Shown one piece after another: positions 17,056-26,500 of a DNA stretch of 64,000 nucleotides. The stretch comes from Clostridia bacterium (GTDB taxonomy: Bacteria > Bacillota > Clostridia > Oscillospirales > CAG-382): positions 1-64,000 of the forward strand of contig JAFQAP010000011.1 in the NCBI GenBank assembly GCA_017399965.1, written 5' to 3'. The notes beneath the pieces were generated by a model, which ran no database searches, was not told where the DNA came from, and saw only the letters and a list, made by a program, of their open reading frames with translations. How positions within the stretch are numbered: position 1 is the first letter of the stretch; every line of letters starts with the position of its first letter. Both the position numbers and the translations under genes were made by a program.

Positions 17056-17230
17056 ATCCCCCTAAGGGATTTTCGATATGTTGCTGAAGCAACTCGATAT
17101 GTGCTGCGCACTCGATATGTTTGCTTCGCAAACGAGGGATTTATATCATATCGAAACCGAACCGTACGGGAGGTTATATCGAATTCGAGCAACGCGAGAA
17201 TATATCGAGTCGGCATCGCCGACATATCGA
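17047..17230. repeat. Heptamer/hairpin array with four direct and four inverted TCGATAT copies
   Basis: Direct TCGATAT copies start at 17047, 17073, 17094 and 17112. Inverted ATATCGA copies start at 17148, 17176, 17202 and 17224. Between the direct copies lie small perfect hairpins (GTTGCT-GA-AGCAAC, GTGC-TGC-GCAC, GTTTGC-TT-GCAAAC), and GTCGGC-ATC-GCCGAC lies between the last two inverted ones. An outer pair (17047-17058 with 17137-17148) also matches. It fills the gap between two convergent genes. Confidence 0.9.
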
Positions 17231-17280
17231 CAAAAAACAAGAGCAAGGATAAAGGGAAAAACCTTTTGTTCTTGCTCTCT
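17231..17280 (-). terminator. Putative terminator of galE
   Basis: On the minus strand GAGCAAG and CTTGCTC flank a 23-base loop and are followed by TTGTTTTTTG. Confidence 0.6.
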
Positions 17281-17290
17281 TTTGTTTATT

Positions 17291-18280
17291 TTATTTATCT
17301 TTTGCGAAGTTCCAAGAGGAAACACACATTTCTTCAAGGTTTTTAGTTGCTTTCCAGCCAAGCTCCTTTTCTGCCGCCGAAGGGTCGGAATAGCAGGTAG
17401 CAATATCACCGGGACGGCGGGGGCAATCAAGAGTTTTTATCTTTATTCCGCTTGCCTTTTCAAAAGCGTTTATAATATCCAGCACCGAATAACCTACGCC
17501 CGTGCCCAGATTATATACCGCCGCACCGGGCTTTGCGGCACGGAGGGCTTTTATGTGTCCTTCCGCAAGATCAACCACGTGTATGTAATCTCTTACTCCC
17601 GTTCCGTCCGGGGTGGGGTAGTCCTTGCCGAATACGGTAATAGCTTCTGCTTCTCCCTTTGCCACGCGGATAATACGGGGCATAAGGTTGTTGGGAATAC
17701 CGTTGGGCTTTTCGCCGATCAGTCCGCTTTCGTGTGCGCCGATCGGGTTAAAATACCTAAGCAGCGTTGCGGAAAATTCGGGGTCGGAAACGCAAACGTC
17801 CTTTAATATCAATTCCACCATATATTTTGTGTTTCCGTAGGAGTTGGTGGGGTGCAGAGAGCAATCCTCGGTTATGGGAACTCTGTCGGGATCGCCGTAA
17901 ACCGTGGCGGAGGAGGAGAATACGATCTTCTTTACTCCGTGCTCCAGCATGGACTGTACCAGCGTAACCGTACCGCCCACGTTGTTTTCGTAGTACATAA
18001 GCGGCTTTGCCACAGATTCGCCTACGGCTTTAAGACCCGCAAAGTGTATAACCGCCTCTATTTCGTTTTCGGTGAATATCTTGTCAAGCCCGTCTTTATC
18101 ACGGATATCACATTGGTAAAATACAGGCTTTACTCCCGTAATTTTTTCAATATTATCCAAAGCGCTTATATCGGAATTATATAAATTATCCACGATAACC
18201 GCCTTGTAACCGTTGTTAATAAGCTCCACAACCGTGTGTGAGCCGATATATCCGCATCCGCCGGTAACTAAAATTGCCAT
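17291..18280 (-). CDS. galE: UDP-glucose 4-epimerase
   Basis: This 329-residue NAD-dependent extended short-chain dehydrogenase interconverts UDP-glucose and UDP-galactose. The nucleotide motif GGCGYIGSH is at the N-terminus. The catalytic SSS/ATVYG segment and Y-x3-K (SYGNTKYMVE) are present, as is the RYFNPIGAHESG substrate loop. Length is normal. It stands alone, with AGGAGATG before the ATG at 18280. It probably supplies galactose for cell-surface polymers. Confidence 0.95.
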   Translation of the reverse strand: MAILVTGGCGYIGSHTVVELINNGYKAVIVDNLYNSDISALDNIEKITGVKPVFYQCDIRDKDGLDKIFTENEIEAVIHFAGLKAVGESVAKPLMYYENNVGGTVTLVQSMLEHGVKKIVFSSSATVYGDPDRVPITEDCSLHPTNSYGNTKYMVELILKDVCVSDPEFSATLLRYFNPIGAHESGLIGEKPNGIPNNLMPRIIRVAKGEAEAITVFGKDYPTPDGTGVRDYIHVVDLAEGHIKALRAAKPGAAVYNLGTGVGYSVLDIINAFEKASGIKIKTLDCPRRPGDIATCYSDPSAAEKELGWKATKNLEEMCVSSWNFAKDK

Positions 18281-18339
18281 AATTTATCATCTCCTGTAAG
18301 GGTAGTATAACATATTTTTATAGTTTTTCAAGTGGTGGG

Positions 18340-21123
18340 TTATTCTTTGCTTGTAAGTTCTTGGTACATCTTCATAAGTTCTGCCACACATTCGGATTCC
18401 GTGTTTAATTTTCCCCAGAAACCGTATGCCTGCATTACCGCCTTATCGTTTGCTTGGTGTGCCTTCCGGAGTTCCGGAGGCATAGCCACTTCATCGTAAA
18501 GGTCAGCCAAGGAGCAATCGGGATACTTTGCTCTTGCATCAAGAATAGCCTGTGCTGTTTCCTCAATCTTCTTTTTCTGCTCGGCGGTAGGATTGCACCA
18601 CGGGAAGTTGTTGTAAACAATATCTTTGGAGTATCGGTAACGTGTTTCAAGCCGTCCGCATACTGCCCTCATCCAAGCCATATGGACATTCGATGTGAGA
18701 ATGCCAAAATGATATAATGTTGCGTTCGGAATCAAGAAAACTAAATCGCTTGCCAATACATCTGGTGTCAAGAAGCCCATAGGAATGTATTTTCGCTTTT
18801 CGGAAGATACTTTAGGTATTAAGATGTAATTGTCCGTTGGCATATTTTCAACGTGAAAATGAGTGGGGGTATCTGCCAATTTAACCGTACCAGCACTCGA
18901 ACTGGAAAGACGGAAATTTCTAACCGCCTCTACTCTTTTTAGACACTCTGGCATTTTTCTTAATTCATTTGGCGGACAATTTCCAAGCCACAAGCAATAC
19001 CTAAAGTATCTATTGATAAACTCATCCGAACCGACCCAAGGTCGAAACCATTTTTCTGAATTAGGCTCAATCTTGATAAATTCTTCTTTTTCTTCTGCTT
19101 TGAACAAATAGAATCCACCGTCAATAGGCTTGTTGCCTATGCCGATTTTAGGAATAGTGCAAATGGGGGTCGTGCGGCTCTCAACAAAAACATTGTCAGC
19201 ATCCACCAAGTACCCGTTGATGTTTTCGACAATCTGGGGTCTTTCCGCAGAATACAAAATTTTAGATTTTTTATTTGGCGCGGCGCTGAATCCAATAATC
19301 ACACAATGTACGCGAGCTTTTATACTTGCTTCGCTATCCCAACGGAATGTACGATGGGCAAAATCTATATGCACTCCGTCCTCGAAAAGCGGTTTCCAAA
19401 GTATCGCAACGCTTTCGCCTTGCGATACAGAGTTTGTAGACACCAAAGCAGTACGGATGTGTGTGCCTTTCATCAAATCGGCTGCTTTTTTATACCAACA
19501 GGAAACGTAGTCAAGATTTCCTGCGTTTTTCCATTTTGCACCGAAAACAGAAACAACATCATCCTTTTGCTCTTTATTCATAAGGCGTGCGCCAACAAAA
19601 GGCGGGTTGCCCATAATATAATTCAGTTTGTCCTTGGGGACAACGGTTTCCCAGTCTATGCGCAAAGCGTTTCCTTCCACGATATTCGCATAGGATTTAA
19701 GGGGGAGAAAATCGAGGTTTGCGTTTAATATTTCCTCGGTTTCCTTCATCATCTGGCTTTCTGCTATCCAAAGTGCGGTTTTTGCAACGGTTACGGCAAA
19801 ATCGTTTATTTCTATTCCGTAAAACTGACCGATCGAAACCTTTATAATTCCGTCAAGATCCAGCATTATCTGCTCTTCGTTTATTATCTTCAACGCCTCG
19901 TTTTCCAGACGGCGTAGCTCGATATAAGTCTGTGTTAAAAAGTTGCCCGAACCGCAGGCGGGATCAAGAAAAACGAGAGAAGACAGCTTTTCACGGAAGG
20001 CTTCCGCTTTGTCTTTTTGAATTTTCGGCACCTTTACAGCCTTTATTTCCTCCAGCTCTTCCTCCAGCTCGTCCAAGAACAGCGGTCTGATAACCTTATG
20101 AATATTCTCAACAGAAGTGTAGTGCATACCGCCGGAGCGTCTTGTTTCGGGGTTCAATGTGGACTCAAACACCGCGCCGAAAATGGTGGGGCTTATCTGG
20201 GACCAATCGAAATCCTCGCTTGCGTTGTGCAAAAGGAGGTCTACAATCTCCTGTGTGAAATTGGGAATTTCGATATTTTCATCCGCAAACAAACCGCCGT
20301 TAACATAAGGGAACGCCGCCAAAGCGTCATCCATATAAGGATCACGCTGTGAAGGGATACCGTTTGTGCCATCGGGAGTATCCAGCACACGGAAAAGGTC
20401 AATAAGTGCGCGGCGCACGTCTTTTACGTTAAAGCTCTTTATGTAGTTGTGAAACTTTAAATGTCCGCCGAAAATGCCCGCATCCTCTGCATAAAGGCAG
20501 AATACCAGACGGACGCAAAGCATATTAAGGGAGCGGAGGGATTCTTTGCTGCCCGGGTCGATATACTGCTTCAGAATAGCGTCGTACAGCTTGCCCACCA
20601 GCTCACCCGCTTTAATGGAAACCTGCTCTTCGCGGTGCAAAAGCTCGCTCTTTTCCTCCACAAGGAACTGCAAGCGGTAATATTCCTTGCCGAGATCCTT
20701 AAGCATTATGCTCTCCGGCTCGCCGTTGGGCTTTTCCATATCGTAAATAAGGAACTCTTCAAAGTTGCAGGTGATGATCCAACGGGGGCGCTTTGAATAA
20801 GGCAACGCCGCCGAATATCTCTGCGCCTGCTGGAAAGGATTAAGCAAAGTACCGTCCGATTGCCGTATGGGGCTGCGCAGATTAAGCCCTTTCTTTTTCT
20901 GCTCGATCAGCACGTGGGTAGAGGGAATATGACCGTCAATAAAGCTGGTATGGTCAAGCTTTACCCGTTCTTCAAACAATATAAACTTTTCGGGTTCTTT
21001 AACGCCCAAAACGTCACGGGCAAGGGAAAGCCAAAAGGACTGGCTGTCGCTCTTTTCGTCGCCGCGGTCCTTCCAGTATTCAGCAAAGGCTTTTGCGGCG
21101 CGCTTGCGTTCATTATCGTTCAT
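18340..21123 (-). CDS. MmeI-like type IIL restriction-modification enzyme
   Basis: This single 927-residue polypeptide combines nuclease, methyltransferase and DNA recognition. The N-terminal nuclease has D63 and the E74-x-K76 pair. An adenine-methyltransferase domain has motif I DPACGSGNF near 387-395 and motif IV NPPF at 506-509. The helical linker and C-terminal target-recognition region fit MmeI (919 residues). I place the start at ATG 21123 because GGAGG lies just before it; an ATG at 21135 has no ribosome site. No separate nuclease, methyltransferase or specificity gene is nearby. The recognition part (about 18700-19500) is visibly richer in A and T than the rest. Confidence 0.88.
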   Translation of the reverse strand: MNDNERKRAAKAFAEYWKDRGDEKSDSQSFWLSLARDVLGVKEPEKFILFEERVKLDHTSFIDGHIPSTHVLIEQKKKGLNLRSPIRQSDGTLLNPFQQAQRYSAALPYSKRPRWIITCNFEEFLIYDMEKPNGEPESIMLKDLGKEYYRLQFLVEEKSELLHREEQVSIKAGELVGKLYDAILKQYIDPGSKESLRSLNMLCVRLVFCLYAEDAGIFGGHLKFHNYIKSFNVKDVRRALIDLFRVLDTPDGTNGIPSQRDPYMDDALAAFPYVNGGLFADENIEIPNFTQEIVDLLLHNASEDFDWSQISPTIFGAVFESTLNPETRRSGGMHYTSVENIHKVIRPLFLDELEEELEEIKAVKVPKIQKDKAEAFREKLSSLVFLDPACGSGNFLTQTYIELRRLENEALKIINEEQIMLDLDGIIKVSIGQFYGIEINDFAVTVAKTALWIAESQMMKETEEILNANLDFLPLKSYANIVEGNALRIDWETVVPKDKLNYIMGNPPFVGARLMNKEQKDDVVSVFGAKWKNAGNLDYVSCWYKKAADLMKGTHIRTALVSTNSVSQGESVAILWKPLFEDGVHIDFAHRTFRWDSEASIKARVHCVIIGFSAAPNKKSKILYSAERPQIVENINGYLVDADNVFVESRTTPICTIPKIGIGNKPIDGGFYLFKAEEKEEFIKIEPNSEKWFRPWVGSDEFINRYFRYCLWLGNCPPNELRKMPECLKRVEAVRNFRLSSSSAGTVKLADTPTHFHVENMPTDNYILIPKVSSEKRKYIPMGFLTPDVLASDLVFLIPNATLYHFGILTSNVHMAWMRAVCGRLETRYRYSKDIVYNNFPWCNPTAEQKKKIEETAQAILDARAKYPDCSLADLYDEVAMPPELRKAHQANDKAVMQAYGFWGKLNTESECVAELMKMYQELTSKE

Positions 21124-21156
21124 GTTTTCCTCCATACAACGGCTGTTTGGTTATTG

Positions 21157-21193
21157 TCGGGGTCCCCGAGAAGCCGCAAGGCTTCTTGGGGTG
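21157..21193. repeat. GGGG-hairpin repeat between divergent genes
   Basis: CCCCGAGAAGC and GCTTCTTGGGG pair around CGCAAG and are flanked by TCGGGGT and TGA. It lies upstream of both the restriction enzyme gene (minus) and spoIIID (plus), so it cannot terminate either. Confidence 0.85.
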
Positions 21194-21278
21194 ATTTTAA
21201 TATATTATAACTCATATTTGTAATTATTTCCAGTACTTTCTTCATATAGTTTAACAAAACTTTATTGGAGTGAAACGT

Positions 21279-21551
21279 ATGGAATCTGATATCCTTTGCC
21301 GTGCATGCCGCTTGGGAGAATACATACTTGAAACGGGCTGTACCGTCCGTGCCGCGGCGGCGAAATACGGCATAAGCAAAAGCACGGTGCACAAGGACGT
21401 AAGCGTGCGGCTTAAAAAAAGCGACCCTTCTTTGTATGCCGACGTAAGCAAGGTGCTGGAGAAAAACCGTCTTGAACGGCATATACGGGGCGGGGACGCG
21501 ACCCGACGGAAATATCTTGCCGAAAAACAGTTGACAAAATCACACGGATAA
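21279..21551 (+). CDS. spoIIID: Sporulation transcription factor SpoIIID
   Basis: This 90-residue DNA-binding protein of the mother cell acts during sporulation, adjusting genes transcribed by sigma-E and sigma-K. The helix-turn-helix is in RAAAAKYGISKSTVHKDV, followed by the basic C-terminal helix (NRLERHIRGGDATRRKYL). The ATG at 21279 is chosen because GGAG lies 8 bases upstream; an in-frame GTG at 21270 overlaps that site. Its presence argues that the organism forms spores. Confidence 0.95.
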   Translation: MESDILCRACRLGEYILETGCTVRAAAAKYGISKSTVHKDVSVRLKKSDPSLYADVSKVLEKNRLERHIRGGDATRRKYLAEKQLTKSHG

Positions 21552-21559
21552 TGTAAAAT
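21531..21559 (+). promoter_or_regulatory. Putative promoter of the ribokinase gene
   Basis: TTGACA and TAAAAT are separated by 17 bases, overlapping the end of spoIIID. The ribokinase gene can therefore be expressed independently of sporulation. Confidence 0.65.
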
Positions 21560-21596
21560 AAACGTGAGAAAATGTGGAAAAGAGGTTGGTTTTTGT

Positions 21597-22526
21597 ATGG
21601 CAAGCAAGCGTATACTTACCGTAGGTACCGCGAATCTGGATTTTTTGATCAAGACACCCTACGTGCCCTCCCGCGGTGAAACCATGATAAGCGAAGGCGA
21701 ATATGCCTACGTCCCCGGCGGAAAGGGAGCGAATTCCGCTGTCGCCGCCGCAAGATTGGGAAGCGAGGTTGTATTTTGCACCCGCGTGGGTGACGATGCA
21801 TACGGAGACCGACTTTTGCGCATATATGCCGAAAACGGAGTTGACCCCCGCTATATAAAAGTAGACCGTGCGGAGCAGACGGGACTTGCAGTTGTTATGC
21901 TGGAAAGAAGCGGCGATAACCGCATTATCGTGTTCCCCGGCGCAAACAAAAATATTAACGATACGGATATAGAAAACGCATTTTTAAGCTATCCCGACGC
22001 GGTGCTCACCCAGTTTGAATGCGGTGTAAAGCAGGTAATAACCACTGCTCAGCTTGCGGCGGAGCAAAATCTCCCTCTGTTTGTGGATGCAGGCCCCGCC
22101 ATACCGGATTTCCCTCTTTCAAGGCTGGAAAGGGTAGAGGTGTTCTCCCCCAACGAAACCGAGACAGCCGTGCTCACCGGAATCCGTCCCAACACTCCCG
22201 ATGATTGCCTCCGCGCTTCTATCGCCCTTTGCAACAAGGTGGATATTAAATACGTGGTGCTTAAATTGGGCGACCGCGGCGCGTTTATATACGACGGAAA
22301 ATACTGCGATATTGTCGAGGGATACGAGGTAAACGCCATAGATACCACCGCCGCGGGAGATGCGTTTACGGCGGCGCTCGCCGTTGAATATCTCCGCGGA
22401 AAAGATATTTATTCCGCAGTTAAATATGCAAACGCCGTGGGTGCGTTGACAACCACCAAGGTAGGCGCTCTCAATTCTCTTCCCAGAGAAGCGGATGTAA
22501 AAAAGTTTCTTGCAGAGCAGGAATAA
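21597..22526 (+). CDS. rbsK: Ribokinase (PfkB family)
   Basis: This 309-residue PfkB-family sugar kinase most resembles ribokinase. The N-terminal GGKGANSAVAAARLG motif and the C-terminal ATP and anion-hole motif DTTAAGDAFTAAL are both intact. The reaction is ATP-dependent phosphorylation of ribose. No ribose transporter genes are adjacent. GAGG lies before the ATG at 21597; an upstream GTG at 21564 has no ribosome site. A strong terminator follows. Confidence 0.9.
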   Translation: MASKRILTVGTANLDFLIKTPYVPSRGETMISEGEYAYVPGGKGANSAVAAARLGSEVVFCTRVGDDAYGDRLLRIYAENGVDPRYIKVDRAEQTGLAVVMLERSGDNRIIVFPGANKNINDTDIENAFLSYPDAVLTQFECGVKQVITTAQLAAEQNLPLFVDAGPAIPDFPLSRLERVEVFSPNETETAVLTGIRPNTPDDCLRASIALCNKVDIKYVVLKLGDRGAFIYDGKYCDIVEGYEVNAIDTTAAGDAFTAALAVEYLRGKDIYSAVKYANAVGALTTTKVGALNSLPREADVKKFLAEQE

Positions 22527-22543
22527 CAAAAAACAGCAAAACA

Positions 22544-22583
22544 GCACCCCTAAAACATTTCGTGCTTTAGGGGTGCATCTTTT
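22544..22583. terminator. Terminator between ribokinase and the Cys-rich gene
   Basis: GCACCCCTAAA and TTTAGGGGTGC pair around an 11-base loop and are followed by ATCTTTTTT. It can serve both convergent genes, and the TTTAGGGGTG arm resembles the intergenic repeat family. Confidence 0.85.
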
Positions 22584-23429
22584 TTATTTCTTGTTACAAC
22601 CGTTATTACAGTTGTTGTTATTGTTACAGCAATTCATATTATGAGGGTCGCTTACCGGCATAAAGGAATCGCAAGGGAAGCACATTTTTTCGAATATGCT
22701 GCAGGGGTCTCCGTTTGCCACGGGTGTGGAATCTCTTTCGGGAAGCACAAGCTGTGCCGCAGGTATCATAAGCTGAACCTGTCTTTCCATACGGATCACC
22801 GAGAATACGCCCAGAGAAACGTATACGCTCTGGGTACCCAGACCTTCCTTAAAGCAGCCGTTAAAGCGCTGTCTTATTATCTGGGGTATGCAGTCGCAGG
22901 GGAGACAGCAATGACCGAAGGGACGGCATTTTTCCACAAGCTTGGTATCAAGGCTTATGGGGTGGGCAACCTCAACCACTACCGTGGGAAGCGCACATTC
23001 GGTGTGGCATCCCATACAATCGGGATTGGTGCAAAAATCGTTGTTGGCGGGGTCGGATTTGAATACCGAAACATCCTTTTCGCTGCCGAAGAGTATTATC
23101 TTTTTGTCGTAAGCGGCAACGCCTTCCACCTCTATGGATCTGCCGTTTCCTACGCAGACCTCCAATTTGACGCAGAAGTAGTATCTTACGGTTACGTGGT
23201 AAAAACCGCAGTTAAAGGGTATCTCTTCTACGGTTATGCTGGTGGATATAACATCTACGCATTTCGTTCTCACTGCCGTAGCGTGATCTATTACGTCCTG
23301 CACCGTGTCGGTAAACTGAACCTTAAGGTCCTCAAGGCAGTCTTTATCACGGGCAGAATCGAATATTCTGTTTACACTTATGCAAACCTGCTCACTTTGG
23401 CGTACACAGGAATTATTTCTTTCAACCAT
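22584..23429 (-). CDS. Cysteine-rich conserved protein of unknown function
   Basis: This 281-residue protein is one I recognise only as a Clostridia-type hypothetical with the phrase NRIFDSARDKDCLEDL near the N-terminus. No signal peptide or membrane helix is visible. Cysteines come in clusters: CTNPDCMGCHTEC, CRPFGHCCLPCDC, and a final CCNNNNNCNNGC run of Asn and Cys. Such clusters could bind metal or form disulfides. The Asn/Cys tail is reminiscent of spore-coat proteins, but I have no direct evidence. A strong AGGAGG site precedes the ATG. The gene is monocistronic. Confidence 0.65.
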   Translation of the reverse strand: MVERNNSCVRQSEQVCISVNRIFDSARDKDCLEDLKVQFTDTVQDVIDHATAVRTKCVDVISTSITVEEIPFNCGFYHVTVRYYFCVKLEVCVGNGRSIEVEGVAAYDKKIILFGSEKDVSVFKSDPANNDFCTNPDCMGCHTECALPTVVVEVAHPISLDTKLVEKCRPFGHCCLPCDCIPQIIRQRFNGCFKEGLGTQSVYVSLGVFSVIRMERQVQLMIPAAQLVLPERDSTPVANGDPCSIFEKMCFPCDSFMPVSDPHNMNCCNNNNNCNNGCNKK

Positions 23430-23502
23430 TATTATTCCTCCTGAAAAATTTGAATATCTGTTACCATAGTATGCAAAGTCGAAAAAAGGTGTTACGTATA
23501 AG

Positions 23503-23531
23503 TTGCAAAAAATGCAGTTTTATGGTATTCT
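23503..23531 (+). promoter_or_regulatory. Putative promoter of the GHL10 lipoprotein gene
   Basis: TTGCAA and TATTCT are separated by 17 bases, 24 bases upstream of the ATG at 23556. Confidence 0.4.
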
Positions 23532-23555
23532 TGTTTATATATGGGAGGTCGCCTT

Positions 23556-26500
23556 ATGAAAAAGATATTTTTATTCGTACTTTTTACTCTGCTTTTTATA
23601 ATTCCTTTGTGTTCCTGCGGTAAGACCCAAGGGGATATTTCCGTTACGGTGGGCGGCAAAGCATATCTTTGTGCCTATAATACCGTTTCGGATAATGCCG
23701 TTTTTGACCGTGAATACGCACCCGAAGGGATTAACACCCCTGTATATAACGCACCTGCAAACGGATGCGTGCTTTTGTGGTATGCCAAAGGTGAAGAGAT
23801 AATAAAGGATTCCTTTTCCGTAAAAAAAGGGGAAAGATGCGTTATCCCTACCAACGGCTGCAGTATTTTTATTAAAAAAGCGTCTCCCGATGCGGATTTT
23901 ACCGTGGAAGGATATTCGCTCCCCGAATATACCGATATTTATGAAAATCCGTCTGTTACCGATGAAACGGGTATAGCCGGCTTTTTGCTTTCGCACAAAG
24001 ATCCGAAAAACTTCGAAAACGTGACCAACGCTTTCTTTTCTCCCTCTGCCTCCGACCGTACGGAGACGGCGGAAGGCTTTTTGGCGCTTACCTGCTCCCG
24101 CAACGTAAAGGGAGTTTTTTCCACCGTGGATTTTGATGTTAAGAAAACGGGAGAGAGGGATTTCACGCTTATGATGTCTGAACCCTACGCAAAGGGCTTT
24201 GCAGATGCATTTATGAAAGGAAGCGGGGGATATCTTATTAACAATACGGAAAAAATATCTTCTTACGGCAGCGGAAATTATGCGGTAATAGGGGAAACAC
24301 CTTTCAAAATAACCGCATTTAATCCCGAAAATCCTGCCGAAGGAATAGAAATATACGATGAGACCTACGGGCTTGATCTTTCTCCCGAGAGAGATTTTGA
24401 ATTTTTGGATATCTTTGTGTTTGACGGCGTGGTGGCTTATATAAGCACTCCCAATACCCGCACCGTCCTTCCTTATCCTTCCGGCTACGCCGTGTGCTTT
24501 AACGGCGCCGATGCGGTAAACGCGGCTGAGAATATTAAGGTGGGAGATAGAGTGGAGAATATTCTCTTTGAACCGGTCACCACTCCTGCGGATTACGTTT
24601 TGTTAAACGGAAAAAATATTGTGGAAACGGTTTTCCGCAACGAAAACCGCACGTCCTTTGCCACCGCTGTAGTCTATGACGGCGAATTCTTCTGGGACAG
24701 CACCCGCACCAACATCTGGGGCACCGAAGCGGCGTTTGATAAAGACGGCAGCTTTGTTTCCGTTACAAAGCTGGGTGTAGAAGGCAAATCGGGCGATACT
24801 CCCATTCCCCAAGGCGGATTTGTGCTTTCTTCCGGCAATGATCTGTATTCAAACTATATGTTAAAGCTTAAAAAGGGCGATACCGCGGAGCGTATACAGA
24901 AAAATACCGCATATTTTTACAGAGTTATACGGGACGTTTCCTACGGCGAAAAAACAGAATCACGCTATATTACGGTATACAGCGGAATATCCCGTACACC
25001 CGTTTCCGAAAATACTCTTGAAATATCCGTTGATAAAGACGGTTACATTATATCTTCATCCTCGGGAGGAAACACTCCCGTGCCCGAGGGCGGATACGTT
25101 ATTTCCGCTTCCGATGACAAAAAACAAGAAATTACACGCTTTTATAAAATAGGTCAGCGGGTCATCTTTATGGAGGATAAATATTCCTTTGCTTTGTTCG
25201 GTGATGCCGCTTTAAACACCGAAGAATGCCAAGCTGTATTGGAAGACTGTGTTAACAGACTTGAAGAATATGCCCAAAAGCTTATTCCCGTGGATTACGA
25301 ATACGCATACGGTCTGGCAGAGGAAATAAAGGAGCTCCTTGCTGCGTCCGCCTCCGATCCCGCAAAACTGTTTGAAGCAAAGAAAATGCTCGAAGAATTG
25401 AACAATATCAGTGTTCCTTCTTTGTTCGTTCAGGATCGCTCGGCGTGGGTAGTACATTATGAAACCGACGTGCAGGACGTTGAGCATATCGTGGAATACG
25501 CTCACTCTCTGGGCATAAACCGCCTTATCGTTTCTCCTTTCAGAGATACCTACGCTTTGTATAATACACAAAATCCTCACCTTTCCCGCCATCCCGATCT
25601 TGATGAAGGGGAAGATATGCTTAAGGCGTACGTGGAGGAATGTCATAAACGGGGAATGCAGATATACTTTATGTACTGCTGTTTTAACACCGTTTATCCC
25701 TCCGAATCCTATCCCGAGGAACATTACGTAAACCATTTCGGAGACAAACTGCTGTTATCCAAAACAGGCAGGGACGTTGCATATTTTTACGATACCCCCA
25801 GCTACACCCTTAATCCTTACGATGAAGAGGTAAGGGCGTGGACACTTGATATTATCGGAGAGGTGTGTGAAAATTACGATATAGACGGCATTCAGCTGGA
25901 TTATATACGTTTTCCTCTTCCCACGTATTACAGCGCAGACAGATATGAGGACCACGGATATAATGCGGATATCGTTGCTGCATTCAAGGCAAAATACGGT
26001 GTTGATCCGGTATCAATGCCTATTACTCACAATTTGTGGGACAAGTGGTGTGAATTCAGGTGTGATATCATAACCTCTTTCGCCGCCTCCGCATCCCGTC
26101 TTGTAAAAGAATATGACCTTACATTCTCCTGCACCTGCTTTTCGGGGGATGAAGACCGTAAAAAGTACGTATTCCAGGATGTTAGCAGCTGGGTAGAGCA
26201 AGGTATCATAGACGAAATATATCCGATGATCTATTCCGCTACTCTTGAGGGACAGATGAAATACGGCGACGAAATGAAGAATATCGTCGGCGATAAATGC
26301 GATATCATTCTGGGTATCGGCACTTACGATGGGGAAACTCCCGAGATAGTACGTGATCAGGTTTTGTATTCCGCACAGATCGGAGCGTCCGGCAATTCCG
26401 TTTTTGCCCTGGAATATATGCAAAACTTCGGTTTTGATACGGTGTACGGAAAATCTCTCTACCGCAATCCCGCTGCTACCGCGGATATGTACGGCAAGAC

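Noticed and set aside
17047..17230. CRISPR array
   Set aside because: The heptamers occur in both orientations with short self-complementary spacers. No 24-37 base direct repeats and no cas genes are present.
18340..21123. Class I DISARM or BREX methyltransferase
   Set aside because: The N-terminal nuclease motif and total length fit the one-protein MmeI family, and no accompanying DISARM or BREX genes are present.
22641..23444. Plus-strand open frame opposite the Cys-rich gene
   Set aside because: The minus-strand frame has a strong AGGAGG site and ordered cysteine clusters, and the plus frame has neither.
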